From Desulfocapsa sp. (lineage in GTDB: Bacteria; Desulfobacterota; Desulfobulbia; Desulfobulbales; Desulfocapsaceae), in NCBI GenBank assembly GCA_029934815.1, contig JAOZLM010000139.1, positions 1 through 6,201 on the forward strand: a stretch of DNA of 6,201 nucleotides. The letters run 5' to 3'. The notes below the pieces were generated by a model. The model had not been told where the DNA came from and did not search any database. It worked only from the letters and a program-made list of their open reading frames with translations. This document shows, one piece after another, positions 1 through 6,201 of this stretch (position 1 is the stretch's first letter; each line of letters starts with the position of its first letter). The position numbers were made by a program, and so were the translations under genes.

Positions 1-2
1 TC

Positions 3-1616
3 TTACATAATATTCAGAAAAAACAGATTCAAACAACCAATAATAAAACCAAGTAATGCTCCAAACAGATTAATATATTTAAACTGCTCTTCCATAATTG
101 AGAGCAACAGACGTTCAAGACGCATAAGATCAAGGGAATCAACTTTCTCTTTTACGATTTTTTGGATATTTAGCGAATCAACAAGGCCAGGAACCTCAAC
201 AGCCAGCATATTTGAAGATACATTTCGTAAAGAATCGTAAATCCCCTCTCGAACACCAGCAGGCAGAAGCCTCGACAAACGCCCTACCCTTTTTGCCAGC
301 AGGTTACTCAACAAATTCTCAACCATTGCGTCGAGGGTTTTTCGGGTTTTTTCTGCACGAAGCATCTCTGATACTTCATTCTGCAGCCAGTTCTTCCCTC
401 TTTTTATTCCGTCATCGCCCACAAAATCAAACAGAATTTCGCCAAGTGGCAGCTTTCCGCTATCCACATGAGTTTCGACATTGTCCCGAATCATGGAAGC
501 AAATGCAGTGGTGGTTTCAGGCTCCTGCAAAAGGGCTGACAATTGTTCTGCCAGTTTTTTACACAACCCTTCGACCATATCATCCTGGTTTTCACCAATT
601 ATCCCTGAGAGTGGTGTTTCAAGAAAGCTCTGGCTGCGTTCACGAAGTGTTGTGGCAACCCTGTTTTGTATTGCTTCACTTCTTAAAGCCTTTACAATAT
701 CCTCTTCTTTTTCTTCGAGATATTCTCTTACTTTTCCTTCTACAACTTCAGGAGTAAGAAAACCTGAAACCATTGCAGCCATACCGCCAAGGCCGGAAAC
801 AAAGGATTCGACTCCCATACGCACTCCCACAACCAATTTGTTTCGAATTTCAGGTTCTGAGAGTATGGAGGACAACTTATCGAGAAGTTGCGGGGTCTGT
901 TGCTCAATGCTGTCAACGAGAAGATCCTGCATGGATTGGGGCAGTAACTGAGCAAGGCTTTTTTCCTGTGACAATCCAGCATATACCTTTTGCTGCACAA
1001 AAGATTCAACCCACTGATCCATGGCAGGGCTTGCAAGCATTCTACCAAGACTTTTCTCTACAAAACCGTAGATTGATTCTCTGTCCTGTCCGGGTAAAAA
1101 GGTTTGCAGATCAGTGGCAAGTAGGCGCTCGAACTGTTCATTAATAGATTCTTCAAGAATTGTTTGGAACGAATCTGAATCAATAAATGCATGGATTGAT
1201 TTTTGGGACTGATCCACAAGTGCCTGTTCGGCAACACTATAATAGCTTTTGTATTTTTCAGGTACCAGTTCCGCGACAGGGCCCAAATCCTTACCAAGTA
1301 GTTTTTCGCCACGACTTTCAATAAGGCCAAACAGTGTTTTCTGAAAACTCTTTTTTTCAAGTGCTTTACCAATCTCTTCGCTGGTGAGCAGATGTGTTCC
1401 AACCATCTCACCAATATTTACGGCAAGATCCGCTCTTTTTGAAGGAATGACACCGGGAGTCATTGGAATACGAACGCCAAAAATATATTTGGCAGTAAGT
1501 GGCCTGAACAACATTTTTATGGCTACCTTGTTGGTGAGATAGCCAATAAAAGCACCTAAAACAGGTGGCGCAGCATAGGGAAGAAGAGAAGAAAGACTGG
1601 CAGGATTAAAGGGCAT
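3..1616 (-). CDS. DUF445 family membrane-anchored protein
   Basis: A complete 537-residue protein of the DUF445 (YheB-like) family; its molecular function is not established. The family signature is at the N-terminus: a hydrophobic segment at about residues 11-36 containing GAFIGYLTNKVAIKMLFRP (21-39), then PMTPGVIPSKRADLA (51-65) and IGEMVGTHLLT (68-78). A second hydrophobic segment at about 514-535 ends the protein, so both ends are probably in the membrane with a long helical, charged domain of about 430 residues between. That middle is longer than I recall for Bacillus YheB (under 400 residues) and contains seven copies of a 23-residue helical pattern (see findings). The ATG at 1614-1616 is supported by a GAGGT Shine-Dalgarno at 1625-1629, 8 nt upstream. 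The start lies inside the end of the upstream phosphatase gene (11-bp overlap), which suggests co-transcription and translational coupling. Family assignment is firm; the role is unknown. Confidence 0.88.
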   Translation of the reverse strand: MPFNPASLSSLLPYAAPPVLGAFIGYLTNKVAIKMLFRPLTAKYIFGVRIPMTPGVIPSKRADLAVNIGEMVGTHLLTSEEIGKALEKKSFQKTLFGLIESRGEKLLGKDLGPVAELVPEKYKSYYSVAEQALVDQSQKSIHAFIDSDSFQTILEESINEQFERLLATDLQTFLPGQDRESIYGFVEKSLGRMLASPAMDQWVESFVQQKVYAGLSQEKSLAQLLPQSMQDLLVDSIEQQTPQLLDKLSSILSEPEIRNKLVVGVRMGVESFVSGLGGMAAMVSGFLTPEVVEGKVREYLEEKEEDIVKALRSEAIQNRVATTLRERSQSFLETPLSGIIGENQDDMVEGLCKKLAEQLSALLQEPETTTAFASMIRDNVETHVDSGKLPLGEILFDFVGDDGIKRGKNWLQNEVSEMLRAEKTRKTLDAMVENLLSNLLAKRVGRLSRLLPAGVREGIYDSLRNVSSNMLAVEVPGLVDSLNIQKIVKEKVDSLDLMRLERLLLSIMEEQFKYINLFGALLGFIIGCLNLFFLNIM

Positions 1617-2256
1617 AGGAAACGACCTCAGCAGGGGTAGAAACTATTTTCCATGCATTATTTTCCTCAAGCTCTTTGCGCTCACGAAAACCCCATTCAA
1701 CACCTATGGTTTTCATACCTGCATTATTTCCGGTCTGCATATCCGTTGCCGTATCTCCCACGTATAAAATTTCATCCACAGACAGATTCATCTTTTCTGC
1801 AATTTCCAATGCTCCCACAGGATCGGGTTTTCTGGCAATTCCATCTCGTTGGCCATACACATAGGCAAATGAACAATCTGGCAGAAAAGTATCCACGCAT
1901 ATTTTCGTAAATGTGTGTGGTTTATTAGAAAGTACGGCTAATTGAACCCCTGCCTCTGACAGAGATTGAAGCATATCAACAATACCCGGATATGGTGCTG
2001 AGGTGGCATTCCAGTTAGTAGTATATATTTCAGCGAATTTTTCCATTAGTTTTTCAACATCTTTTTCTGTGGCAGAATCAGGCAATATCCGCTGGACAAG
2101 CGTATGAAGCCCCTCCCCTACAAAATAACGATAACTGTCAACGGGATGCACAGGAAAACCAAAATGATCAAGACTTGCATTGGCAGCATCTGCAAGATCC
2201 CTGAGGGTGTCAAGCAGCGTTCCATCAAGATCAAAAATAAGTCCTTTATATTTCAT
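1606..2256 (-). CDS. gph: HAD-superfamily phosphatase, phosphoglycolate phosphatase type
   Basis: A 216-residue haloacid-dehalogenase-type phosphatase, the usual length for Gph. All four HAD motifs are visible. Motif I is DLDGTLLDT (9-17), with D9 the expected nucleophile and D11 the general acid/base. Motif II is LSNKPH, with S110. Motif III is RKPDP, with K143. Motif IV is GDTATDM (167-173), with D168 and D172 as likely Mg2+ ligands. The stretch between motifs I and II (about 18-90) is a helical C1-type cap. The family hydrolyses small phosphate esters; Gph removes 2-phosphoglycolate, and relatives such as PpaX cleave pyrophosphate, so the substrate is inferred. It is cytosolic. The ATG at 2254-2256 has an AAGGAA Shine-Dalgarno at 2265-2270, spaced 8 nt. 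It is first in a leftward unit with the DUF445 gene. A weak TATAAA -10-like box lies on the minus strand at 2285-2290, but no convincing -35 accompanies it. Confidence 0.87.
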   Translation of the reverse strand: MKYKGLIFDLDGTLLDTLRDLADAANASLDHFGFPVHPVDSYRYFVGEGLHTLVQRILPDSATEKDVEKLMEKFAEIYTTNWNATSAPYPGIVDMLQSLSEAGVQLAVLSNKPHTFTKICVDTFLPDCSFAYVYGQRDGIARKPDPVGALEIAEKMNLSVDEILYVGDTATDMQTGNNAGMKTIGVEWGFRERKELEENNAWKIVSTPAEVVSYAL

Positions 2257-2293
2257 TGGAAAAGTTCCTTTTTCAAATTACTGTTTTATAAGC

Positions 2294-2449
2294 ATGACAA
2301 GCTCGTAAAACATAAATTTTAGATGGCTAAGTGAAAAACTTCATATTCGAGGAACGCACATTTGATGGAATGAGACGTACTTAGGTACGTCGTAATGACA
2401 GCAAATTTGCAGTGACGAAGAAGATGAAGAGTTTTTACGACGCCATCAA
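2294..2449 (+). repeat. Palindromic MITE-like repeat, copy 1
   Basis: This is the first of two same-orientation copies. From 2325 to 2449 it matches 2614-2738 without gaps, with 10 differences in 125 bp (about 92%); the left 31 bp are more diverged and include a one-base length difference. The interior folds back on itself. AAAAACTTCAT near 2334 pairs imperfectly with the complement of GATGAAGAGTTTTT at 2423-2436, AATTTG-type blocks sit on both arms, and the centre is GACGTACTTAGGTACGTC (2374-2391), two perfect 7-bp arms around a TTAG loop. The right end, TTTTTACGACGCCATCAA, is shared with copy 2. It carries no transposase, so if mobile it is non-autonomous. No clear target duplication flanks this copy. 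Its left end lies within 40 bp of the phosphatase start codon. Confidence 0.85.
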
Positions 2450-2581
2450 TCATAATCGGAGGCAATAGTAGCACTTCAAAAAACATCACACAACTTCAAA
2501 TCAGATCTATTATTTTTTATCGATTTCATTTATCATTTGGCTCAATGTACTCTCGCTTATAGATTCTTCTTCAGAAAGGAT
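2450..2581. other. AT-rich spacer between the two repeats
   Basis: This 132-bp unique segment is what remains of the original sdh upstream region. It is AT-rich, especially 2506-2540, and contains the candidate promoter at 2536-2563. Its right edge has AGAAAGGAT, which looks like a displaced Shine-Dalgarno sequence. A GGAGG-like motif near 2458-2462 has no start codon at a usable distance. Recombination between the flanking direct repeats would remove this whole segment. Confidence 0.6.
2536..2563 (+). promoter_or_regulatory. Candidate sigma-70-type promoter of the sdh operon
   Basis: TTTGGC (2536-2541) and TATAGA (2558-2563) lie 16 bp apart and resemble -35 and -10 boxes; only the -10 is reasonably close to consensus. 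If used, transcription would start near 2570, and the sdhC leader of about 180 nt would include all of repeat copy 2. This is the best match I found between the repeats, but such matches are common in AT-rich DNA. Confidence 0.25.
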
Positions 2582-2585
2582 TTGA
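2576..2585 (+). repeat. Left copy of 10-bp direct repeat flanking copy 2
   Basis: AAGGATTTGA occurs here and again at 2737-2746, exactly at the two edges of repeat copy 2. It looks like a target-site duplication. The true duplicated length is ambiguous because part of the match overlaps the element's TTGAT/ATCAA ends; GGAT (2578-2581 and 2739-2742) is the part lying fully outside both ends. Confidence 0.6.
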
Positions 2586-2738
2586 TAAGCTCATAAAAAG
2601 TAAACTTTCTGAAGGCTAAGTAAAAAACTTCATATTCGAGGAGCGTAAATTTGATGGAGTGAGACGTATTTAAGTACGTCGCAACGACAGCAAATTTGAA
2701 GTGACGAAGAAGATGAAGAGTTTTTACGACGCCATCAA
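2582..2738 (+). repeat. Palindromic MITE-like repeat, copy 2
   Basis: This second copy has the same orientation as copy 1 and its right end is 11 bp from the sdhC start codon. Its ends form an imperfect terminal inverted repeat: TTGATAAGCTCATAAAAA on the left against TTGATGGCGTCGTAAAAA (complement of 2721-2738) on the right, 12 of 18 positions identical. The interior forms a long imperfect hairpin from about 2620 to 2727. Its centre is GACGTATTTAAGTACGTC (2663-2680), where one C-G pair of copy 1 has become a U-G wobble, so the stem survives. In the sdh transcript this hairpin would sit directly before the sdhC ribosome binding site. It encodes no transposase. Confidence 0.85.
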
Positions 2739-2741
2739 GGA
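2737..2741 (+). promoter_or_regulatory. sdhC ribosome binding site at the repeat boundary
   Basis: AAGGA lies 8 nt upstream of the sdhC ATG at 2750. Its first two bases are the last two bases of the palindromic repeat, so the site was rebuilt by, or survived, the insertion. No other purine-rich motif is at a suitable distance, so this site decides the start. Confidence 0.75.
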
Positions 2742-2746
2742 TTTGA
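2737..2746 (+). repeat. Right copy of 10-bp direct repeat flanking copy 2
   Basis: This is the second occurrence of AAGGATTTGA, overlapping the last two bases of repeat copy 2 and running into the sdhC leader. It supplies the Shine-Dalgarno sequence now used by sdhC. Joining the left flank to this site without the element would give AAAGGATTTGAACAATG, a normal ribosome binding site and start. Confidence 0.6.
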
Positions 2747-2749
2747 ACA

Positions 2750-3394
2750 ATGTGGTTTATACGTTTTCTTAAATCTTCAATTGGAAAAAAGTGGATAATG
2801 GCACTAACCGGCTGTTGTCTTGTTTTATTTCTTTGCAGTCATGCTGCCGGAAATGCCACTCTTTTTGTTGGCATTCCTCTTTTTCAGGCCTACGCTGACC
2901 AGCTCCACAGTCATCCTCTCATTGTCTCCGTTCTTAGTAAGGGCCTCACCACTATTTTTGCGATTCATGTGCTCACCGGTATTCTGCTTACACTGCAAAA
3001 CCGGAACGCCAGAGGTCAAAAATACAAAGTTCAAAAAAGAGCAAAAACAAGAAATAACTCACAAGCTGCGGCCACGATGATTTACAGTGGCCTGTTTATC
3101 ATGCTCTTTCTTGTGCTGCACACCTCTGTTGTGTCTTTTGGTGATCATGGGAAAATTGGAGAAACGATTCAACAGTTATTCAGTTCTTTTTTTGTTTCTA
3201 TCTTTTATATCATAGCGTTCACGGCACTGGCATTGCATCTTAGTCATGGATTCTGGTCCATGCTACAGACCTTTGGCGTAAATCACCCACGTTATGAACG
3301 ATTGATTACTGTCTCGACTTACGCAGTACCTGTTTTCTTTCTTCTTCTTTTTAGCTCAATGCCACTTCTCATTCTCTTTGGCATAGGCAATTAA
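2750..3394 (+). CDS. sdhC: Succinate dehydrogenase/fumarate reductase cytochrome b subunit
   Basis: This 214-residue membrane anchor is of the type-B, di-heme b558 family (as in Bacillus SdhC and Wolinella FrdC). It passes electrons between the iron-sulfur subunit and membrane quinone. After the typical start SSIGKKWIMALTG (9-21) there are five hydrophobic segments at about 16-44, 60-82, 108-129, 146-170 and 186-212. Candidate axial heme ligands are H31 (SHAAGN), H73 (AIHVLTG), H124 (LVLHTS) and H163 or H166 (HLSHGFW), one in each of the first four helices, as the family requires for two hemes. D50 in the first loop may belong to the quinone site. No acidic residue is seen in helix four near the last ligand, unlike my recollection of Wolinella FrdC. 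It is the first gene of the operon, with 43 bp to sdhA. Succinate oxidation or fumarate reduction are both possible. Confidence 0.92.
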   Translation: MWFIRFLKSSIGKKWIMALTGCCLVLFLCSHAAGNATLFVGIPLFQAYADQLHSHPLIVSVLSKGLTTIFAIHVLTGILLTLQNRNARGQKYKVQKRAKTRNNSQAAATMIYSGLFIMLFLVLHTSVVSFGDHGKIGETIQQLFSSFFVSIFYIIAFTALALHLSHGFWSMLQTFGVNHPRYERLITVSTYAVPVFFLLLFSSMPLLILFGIGN

Positions 3395-3437
3395 CAAAAC
3401 TACTCATTACAGATTTTAAAATAGTAAAGGTGCTTCC

Positions 3438-5366
3438 ATGCAACTTAATGCCAATATCCCAGACGGTCCTTTAGCTGAAAAATGGGACAATCACCGTTTT
3501 GCTTCAAAACTCGTTAACCCCGCAAACAGACGTAAATACAAAGTCATTGTAGTGGGAACCGGTTTAGCAGGAGCATCGGCTTCGGCAACCCTTGCAGAAC
3601 AGGGCTACAACGTCAGTACATTCTGCATTCAGGATAGTCCAAGACGCGCACATTCAATTGCTGCCCAGGGCGGGATTAATGCTGCAAAAAATTATCAGAA
3701 CGATGGCGATTCCATCATGCGCCTCTTTTACGATACGATTAAAGGCGGCGATTTCCGATCCCGTGAAGCCAATGTATATCGCCTGGCACAGGTTAGTAAT
3801 AATATAATTGATCAGTGCGTTGCTCAGGGCGTACCTTTTGCTCGTGAATATGGTGGAACCCTTGCAAACCGTTCTTTTGGGGGAGCCCAGGTTTCCCGTA
3901 CTTTTTATGCAAGAGGGCAAACAGGGCAGCAGCTTCTTCTGGGTGCTTACTCTGCCCTATCCCGTCAGATTAAAACCGGTAAAGTTACCATGCACACCCG
4001 TCAGGAAATGATGGAACTTGTACTGGTGGATGGAAAAGCCCGTGGCATAATTACCCGTAATATTATTACCGGAAAACTTGAAAAACATGCCGCAGATGCA
4101 GTTATTTTAGCCACAGGTGGGTACGGAAACGCATATTTTCTCTCCACCAATGCCATGGCATCGAATGTTACCGCCGCCTGGCGTGCGCATAAAAAAGGAG
4201 CTGGCTTTGCCAACCCCTGCTTTGTGCAGATTCATCCGACATGCATTCCTGTCCATGGGGATTATCAGTCAAAGCTGACTCTTATGAGTGAAAGCCTGCG
4301 TAATGACGGCCGGGTATGGGTTCCAAAAAAACCGGGTGACACCCGAAAGCCAGCTTCCATTCCTGAAGAGGAACGTGACTATTATCTGGAAAACAAATAC
4401 CCGAGTTTCGGCAACCTTGTGCCCCGTGATGTTGCGTCGAGAAATGCGAAAGAACAATGTGATGCAGGCAAAGGAGTTGGAAATACTCACCTGGCTGTAT
4501 ATCTTGATTTTGCAGAGGCTATTCGTCGTGACGGGCAGGAAACCATCCTTAAAAAATACGGCAATCTGTTTCAGATGTATGAAAAAATCACAGATTCAAA
4601 TCCGTTACACGAACCAATGATGATTTACCCTGCGGTGCATTATACCATGGGTGGCTTATGGGTGGATTACAATTTAATGACCAATATTGACGGTCTTTTT
4701 GCCATTGGGGAATGTAATTTCTCAGATCATGGTGCCAACCGTCTTGGTGCAAGTGCGCTGATGCAGGGATTGGCAGACGGCTATTTTATAGTTGGCACTT
4801 CTGTTGCTAATTATCTTGGTTCTGCTGCCCATAAGACTGTCACAACAGATGACTCGCAATTTGAGGATGCTGAAAAAGAAGTCGTAACCCGTATTGAAAA
4901 ACTATTACAGGCTAGTGCAGACGGCCCTGACGGAAAAGTAACTGTAGATGAGATCCATAAAGAACTTGGACTCCTTCTCTGGGATAACTGTGGTATGGCA
5001 CGCAACAAAGAAGATCTTGAAAAGGCGTTAGCTGAACTGCCTGCCATTCAGGAAAAATTCTGGAAGAATGTATATATCCCGGGAAGCGGTGAAGAACTCA
5101 ATCAATCCCTAGAACGTGCCGGACGACTGGCTGATTTTCTTGAATTTGCAGAAATCATGATTCATGACGCCCTTGAACGTGAAGAATCCTGTGGTTGTCA
5201 CTTACGGGAAGAGAGTCAGACTGAAGAAAACGAAGCAAAACGTGATGATGAAAACTTCAGTTTTGTCTCCGTCTGGGAACATAAAGGCCATGGTGAACCA
5301 CCTGAATTGCATAAGGAATCATTGCAGTTTGAAAATGTGACACCAAGCCAGAGAAGTTATAAATAA
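3438..5366 (+). CDS. sdhA: Succinate dehydrogenase/fumarate reductase flavoprotein subunit
   Basis: This 642-residue catalytic subunit interconverts succinate and fumarate and passes electrons to SdhB at the cytoplasmic side of the membrane. The Rossmann motif is [17 protein letters not shown] (40-56). [11 protein letters not shown] (69-79) contains H72, the expected covalent FAD attachment. Active-site motifs are QIHPT (264-268), E285/R288 in [17 protein letters not shown] with R330 as the likely catalytic proton-shuttle arginine, H401 in HYTMGG, and R435 in [10 protein letters not shown]. The [14 protein letters not shown] wording, the roughly 35-residue N-terminal lead and the C-terminal RSYK end fit the long Bacillus/Desulfobacterota-type subfamily. 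C-terminal residues 581-642 are charged, as usual for the family. An AAAGGTG Shine-Dalgarno at 3426-3432 supports the ATG at 3438. No key residue is missing. The gap to sdhB is 23 bp. Confidence 0.96.
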   Translation: MQLNANIPDGPLAEKWDNHRFASKLVNPANRRKYKVIVVGTGLAGASASATLAEQGYNVSTFCIQDSPRRAHSIAAQGGINAAKNYQNDGDSIMRLFYDTIKGGDFRSREANVYRLAQVSNNIIDQCVAQGVPFAREYGGTLANRSFGGAQVSRTFYARGQTGQQLLLGAYSALSRQIKTGKVTMHTRQEMMELVLVDGKARGIITRNIITGKLEKHAADAVILATGGYGNAYFLSTNAMASNVTAAWRAHKKGAGFANPCFVQIHPTCIPVHGDYQSKLTLMSESLRNDGRVWVPKKPGDTRKPASIPEEERDYYLENKYPSFGNLVPRDVASRNAKEQCDAGKGVGNTHLAVYLDFAEAIRRDGQETILKKYGNLFQMYEKITDSNPLHEPMMIYPAVHYTMGGLWVDYNLMTNIDGLFAIGECNFSDHGANRLGASALMQGLADGYFIVGTSVANYLGSAAHKTVTTDDSQFEDAEKEVVTRIEKLLQASADGPDGKVTVDEIHKELGLLLWDNCGMARNKEDLEKALAELPAIQEKFWKNVYIPGSGEELNQSLERAGRLADFLEFAEIMIHDALEREESCGCHLREESQTEENEAKRDDENFSFVSVWEHKGHGEPPELHKESLQFENVTPSQRSYK

Positions 5367-5389
5367 AGCAGAACAGTGGAATCTTACAA

Positions 5390-6151
5390 ATGAGCAGCAA
5401 TCAAACATCTATAGATCTCAATCTTGAGATCTGGCGGCAGAAAGATTCAAGAGCACGAGGTGACTTTGCAACCTATCAATTGCAATCCATTTCCACCGAT
5501 ATGTCTTTTCTTGAAATGCTTGATGTCCTGAATGAAAAACTCACCCGTGAAGGTATAGAACCGGTTGCATTTGACCACGATTGCCGGGAAGGTATCTGCG
5601 GGACTTGTGGTGCAGTTGTAAATGGAATCGCCCATGGCCCAGAGCCCGAAACGACATTATGTCAGCTCCACATGCGGCATTTTAAAAGTGGCGACACAAT
5701 TGTCATTGAGCCATTTCGCTCTCGTGCCTTTCCTATCCAAAAAGATCTAATCATTGATCGTGGTGCACTGGACAGAGTTATTCAGGCAGGCGGCTATGTT
5801 TCTGTTAATACCGGTGGCATGCCCGATGGTAATGCAATACCGATTCCTTCCCTTACTGCCGAACTTGCCATGGACGCTGCTTCCTGTATTGGCTGTGGTG
5901 CCTGTGTGGCGAGTTGTCCAAATGGTTCTGCCATGTTGTTCACCGGCGCAAAAATCTCACAACTCAGCCTTCTGCCACAAGGCCAGCCCGAGCGAAAAGA
6001 ACGGGCACTTGCTATGGTTACAGCTATGGACAATGAAGGATTTGGAAATTGTACTAATGAGAGGGAGTGTGAGGCTGTTTGCCCCAAAGGAATTTCAATC
6101 AGGAATATTGCACGAATGAACAGGGAGTACTTAAAGGCGTCTTTCTTTTAA
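5390..6151 (+). CDS. sdhB: Succinate dehydrogenase/fumarate reductase iron-sulfur subunit
   Basis: This 253-residue electron-transfer subunit links the FAD of SdhA to the hemes and quinone of SdhC. The N-terminal ferredoxin-like domain binds [2Fe-2S] through C65, C70 and C73 ([10 protein letters not shown]) and C91. The C-terminal domain has [12 protein letters not shown] (166-177) and a second group C221, C227 and C231 (followed by PKG). By family analogy C166, C169, C172 and C231 hold [4Fe-4S], and C176, C221 and C227 hold [3Fe-4S]. All eleven ligands are present and the length is normal. The Shine-Dalgarno sequence is weak (GTGGA, 5376-5380, 9 nt from the ATG at 5390), so coupling to sdhA translation is likely. 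It is the last gene of the operon, and its stop codon is only 2 bp before the next repeat element. Confidence 0.96.
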   Translation: MSSNQTSIDLNLEIWRQKDSRARGDFATYQLQSISTDMSFLEMLDVLNEKLTREGIEPVAFDHDCREGICGTCGAVVNGIAHGPEPETTLCQLHMRHFKSGDTIVIEPFRSRAFPIQKDLIIDRGALDRVIQAGGYVSVNTGGMPDGNAIPIPSLTAELAMDAASCIGCGACVASCPNGSAMLFTGAKISQLSLLPQGQPERKERALAMVTAMDNEGFGNCTNERECEAVCPKGISIRNIARMNREYLKASFF

Positions 6152-6153
6152 CT

Positions 6154-6201
6154 TTGATGGATTCGTAAAAAGCTCCAGCACTGTCATTCCGAACTTGACG
6201 T
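6154..6201 (+). repeat. Start of a third repeat element, cut by the window end
   Basis: TTGATGGATTCGTAAAAA (6154-6171) matches the complement of the right end of both upstream repeats, TTGATGGCGTCGTAAAAA, at 16 of 18 positions. The following sequence, CTGTCATTCCGAACTTGACG (6181-6200), does not resemble the interior of copies 1 and 2. This therefore looks like a different internal sequence behind the same terminal motif, in the opposite orientation. It begins two bases after the sdhB stop, where a terminator would be expected. The rest lies outside the window, so its length and fold cannot be judged. Confidence 0.6.

Larger units (their letters stand above)
2257..2749. other. Divergent intergenic region with two palindromic repeats
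   Basis: This 493-bp gap separates the leftward phosphatase/DUF445 unit from the rightward sdh operon, so it must carry the promoters of both. About 313 bp of it is two copies of one repeat (2294-2449 and 2582-2738). Non-repeat sequence is left only at 2257-2293, next to the phosphatase start, at 2450-2581 between the copies, and at 2739-2749 before sdhC. The 2450-2581 spacer is AT-rich and holds the best candidate sdh promoter. I see no tRNA, riboswitch or convincing protein gene in the gap. Confidence 0.85.

Noticed and set aside
2285..2313. Minus-strand promoter for the phosphatase gene (TATAAA at 2285-2290)
   Set aside because: The -35 region (ATGTTT-like, inside repeat copy 1) is poor, so it is mentioned only in the gene entry and not called as a feature.
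2104..2322. 72-codon plus-strand frame overlapping the phosphatase start and repeat copy 1
   Set aside because: It lies mostly antisense to a clear HAD gene, has no recognisable domain and ends inside the repeat, so it is a shadow frame.
2331..2384. Short reading frame in repeat copy 1 (starting GTG AAA AAC TTC), with a matching frame in copy 2 at 2620-2672
   Set aside because: It encodes only about 17 residues, copy 2 lacks the start codon, there is no ribosome binding site, and the frame is explained by the palindromic repeat.
2457..2470. GGAGG-like ribosome binding site remnant of a lost small gene
   Set aside because: No start codon follows at a usable distance and stop codons appear at once.
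2537..2558. Sigma-54-type promoter suggested by TTGGC followed by GC
   Set aside because: The GG and GC elements are 14 nt apart instead of 10, and the surrounding bases do not fit.
2294..2738. CRISPR array
   Set aside because: There are only two long palindromic copies of about 156 bp with one spacer of 132 bp, far from CRISPR repeat and spacer sizes, and no cas genes.
2582..6201. Composite transposon carrying the sdh operon between inverted ends
   Set aside because: There is no transposase, the third element has a different interior, and sdhCAB looks like a normal core-metabolism operon. Independent insertions explain the layout better.

Overview
The window is most likely from a Desulfobacterota (former Deltaproteobacteria) chromosome or a relative. 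This rests on the type-B, di-heme succinate dehydrogenase/fumarate reductase in C-A-B order, the long (642-residue) flavoprotein subfamily, the moderate base composition and the long palindromic intergenic repeats. The sequence alone does not prove the taxon. Coding density is high, and all five protein genes are complete and intact.

Layout: positions 3-2256 hold a leftward two-gene unit. A HAD-family phosphatase of the phosphoglycolate phosphatase type is followed, with an 11-bp overlap, by a DUF445 membrane-anchored protein. Positions 2257-2749 are a 493-bp divergent intergenic region carrying two ~156-bp copies of a palindromic repeat in the same orientation, about 92% identical over 125 bp. 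Positions 2750-6151 are a rightward operon encoding a complete membrane-bound succinate:quinone oxidoreductase: cytochrome b (sdhC), flavoprotein (sdhA) and iron-sulfur protein (sdhB). Three bases after the operon begins another element with the same terminal sequence as the two upstream repeats; the window cuts it off.

Function: SdhA carries the FAD and the dicarboxylate site, SdhB carries one [2Fe-2S], one [4Fe-4S] and one [3Fe-4S] centre, and SdhC anchors the complex and passes electrons over two hemes b to or from (mena)quinone. The direction of the reaction cannot be read from sequence. The leftward pair is probably housekeeping: metabolite repair by the phosphatase, and an envelope protein of unknown function.

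The genes themselves are ordinary. The main points of interest lie in the repeats and in DUF445. Repeat copy 2 is flanked by a 10-bp direct repeat that contains the sdhC Shine-Dalgarno sequence, so the insertion seems to have duplicated, and thereby preserved, the ribosome binding site. Three elements share one terminal sequence, and two of these ends bracket the sdh operon in inverted orientation. The DUF445 protein shows seven gapless copies of a helical repeat spaced about 50-60 residues apart. I saw no previously undescribed multi-gene system.
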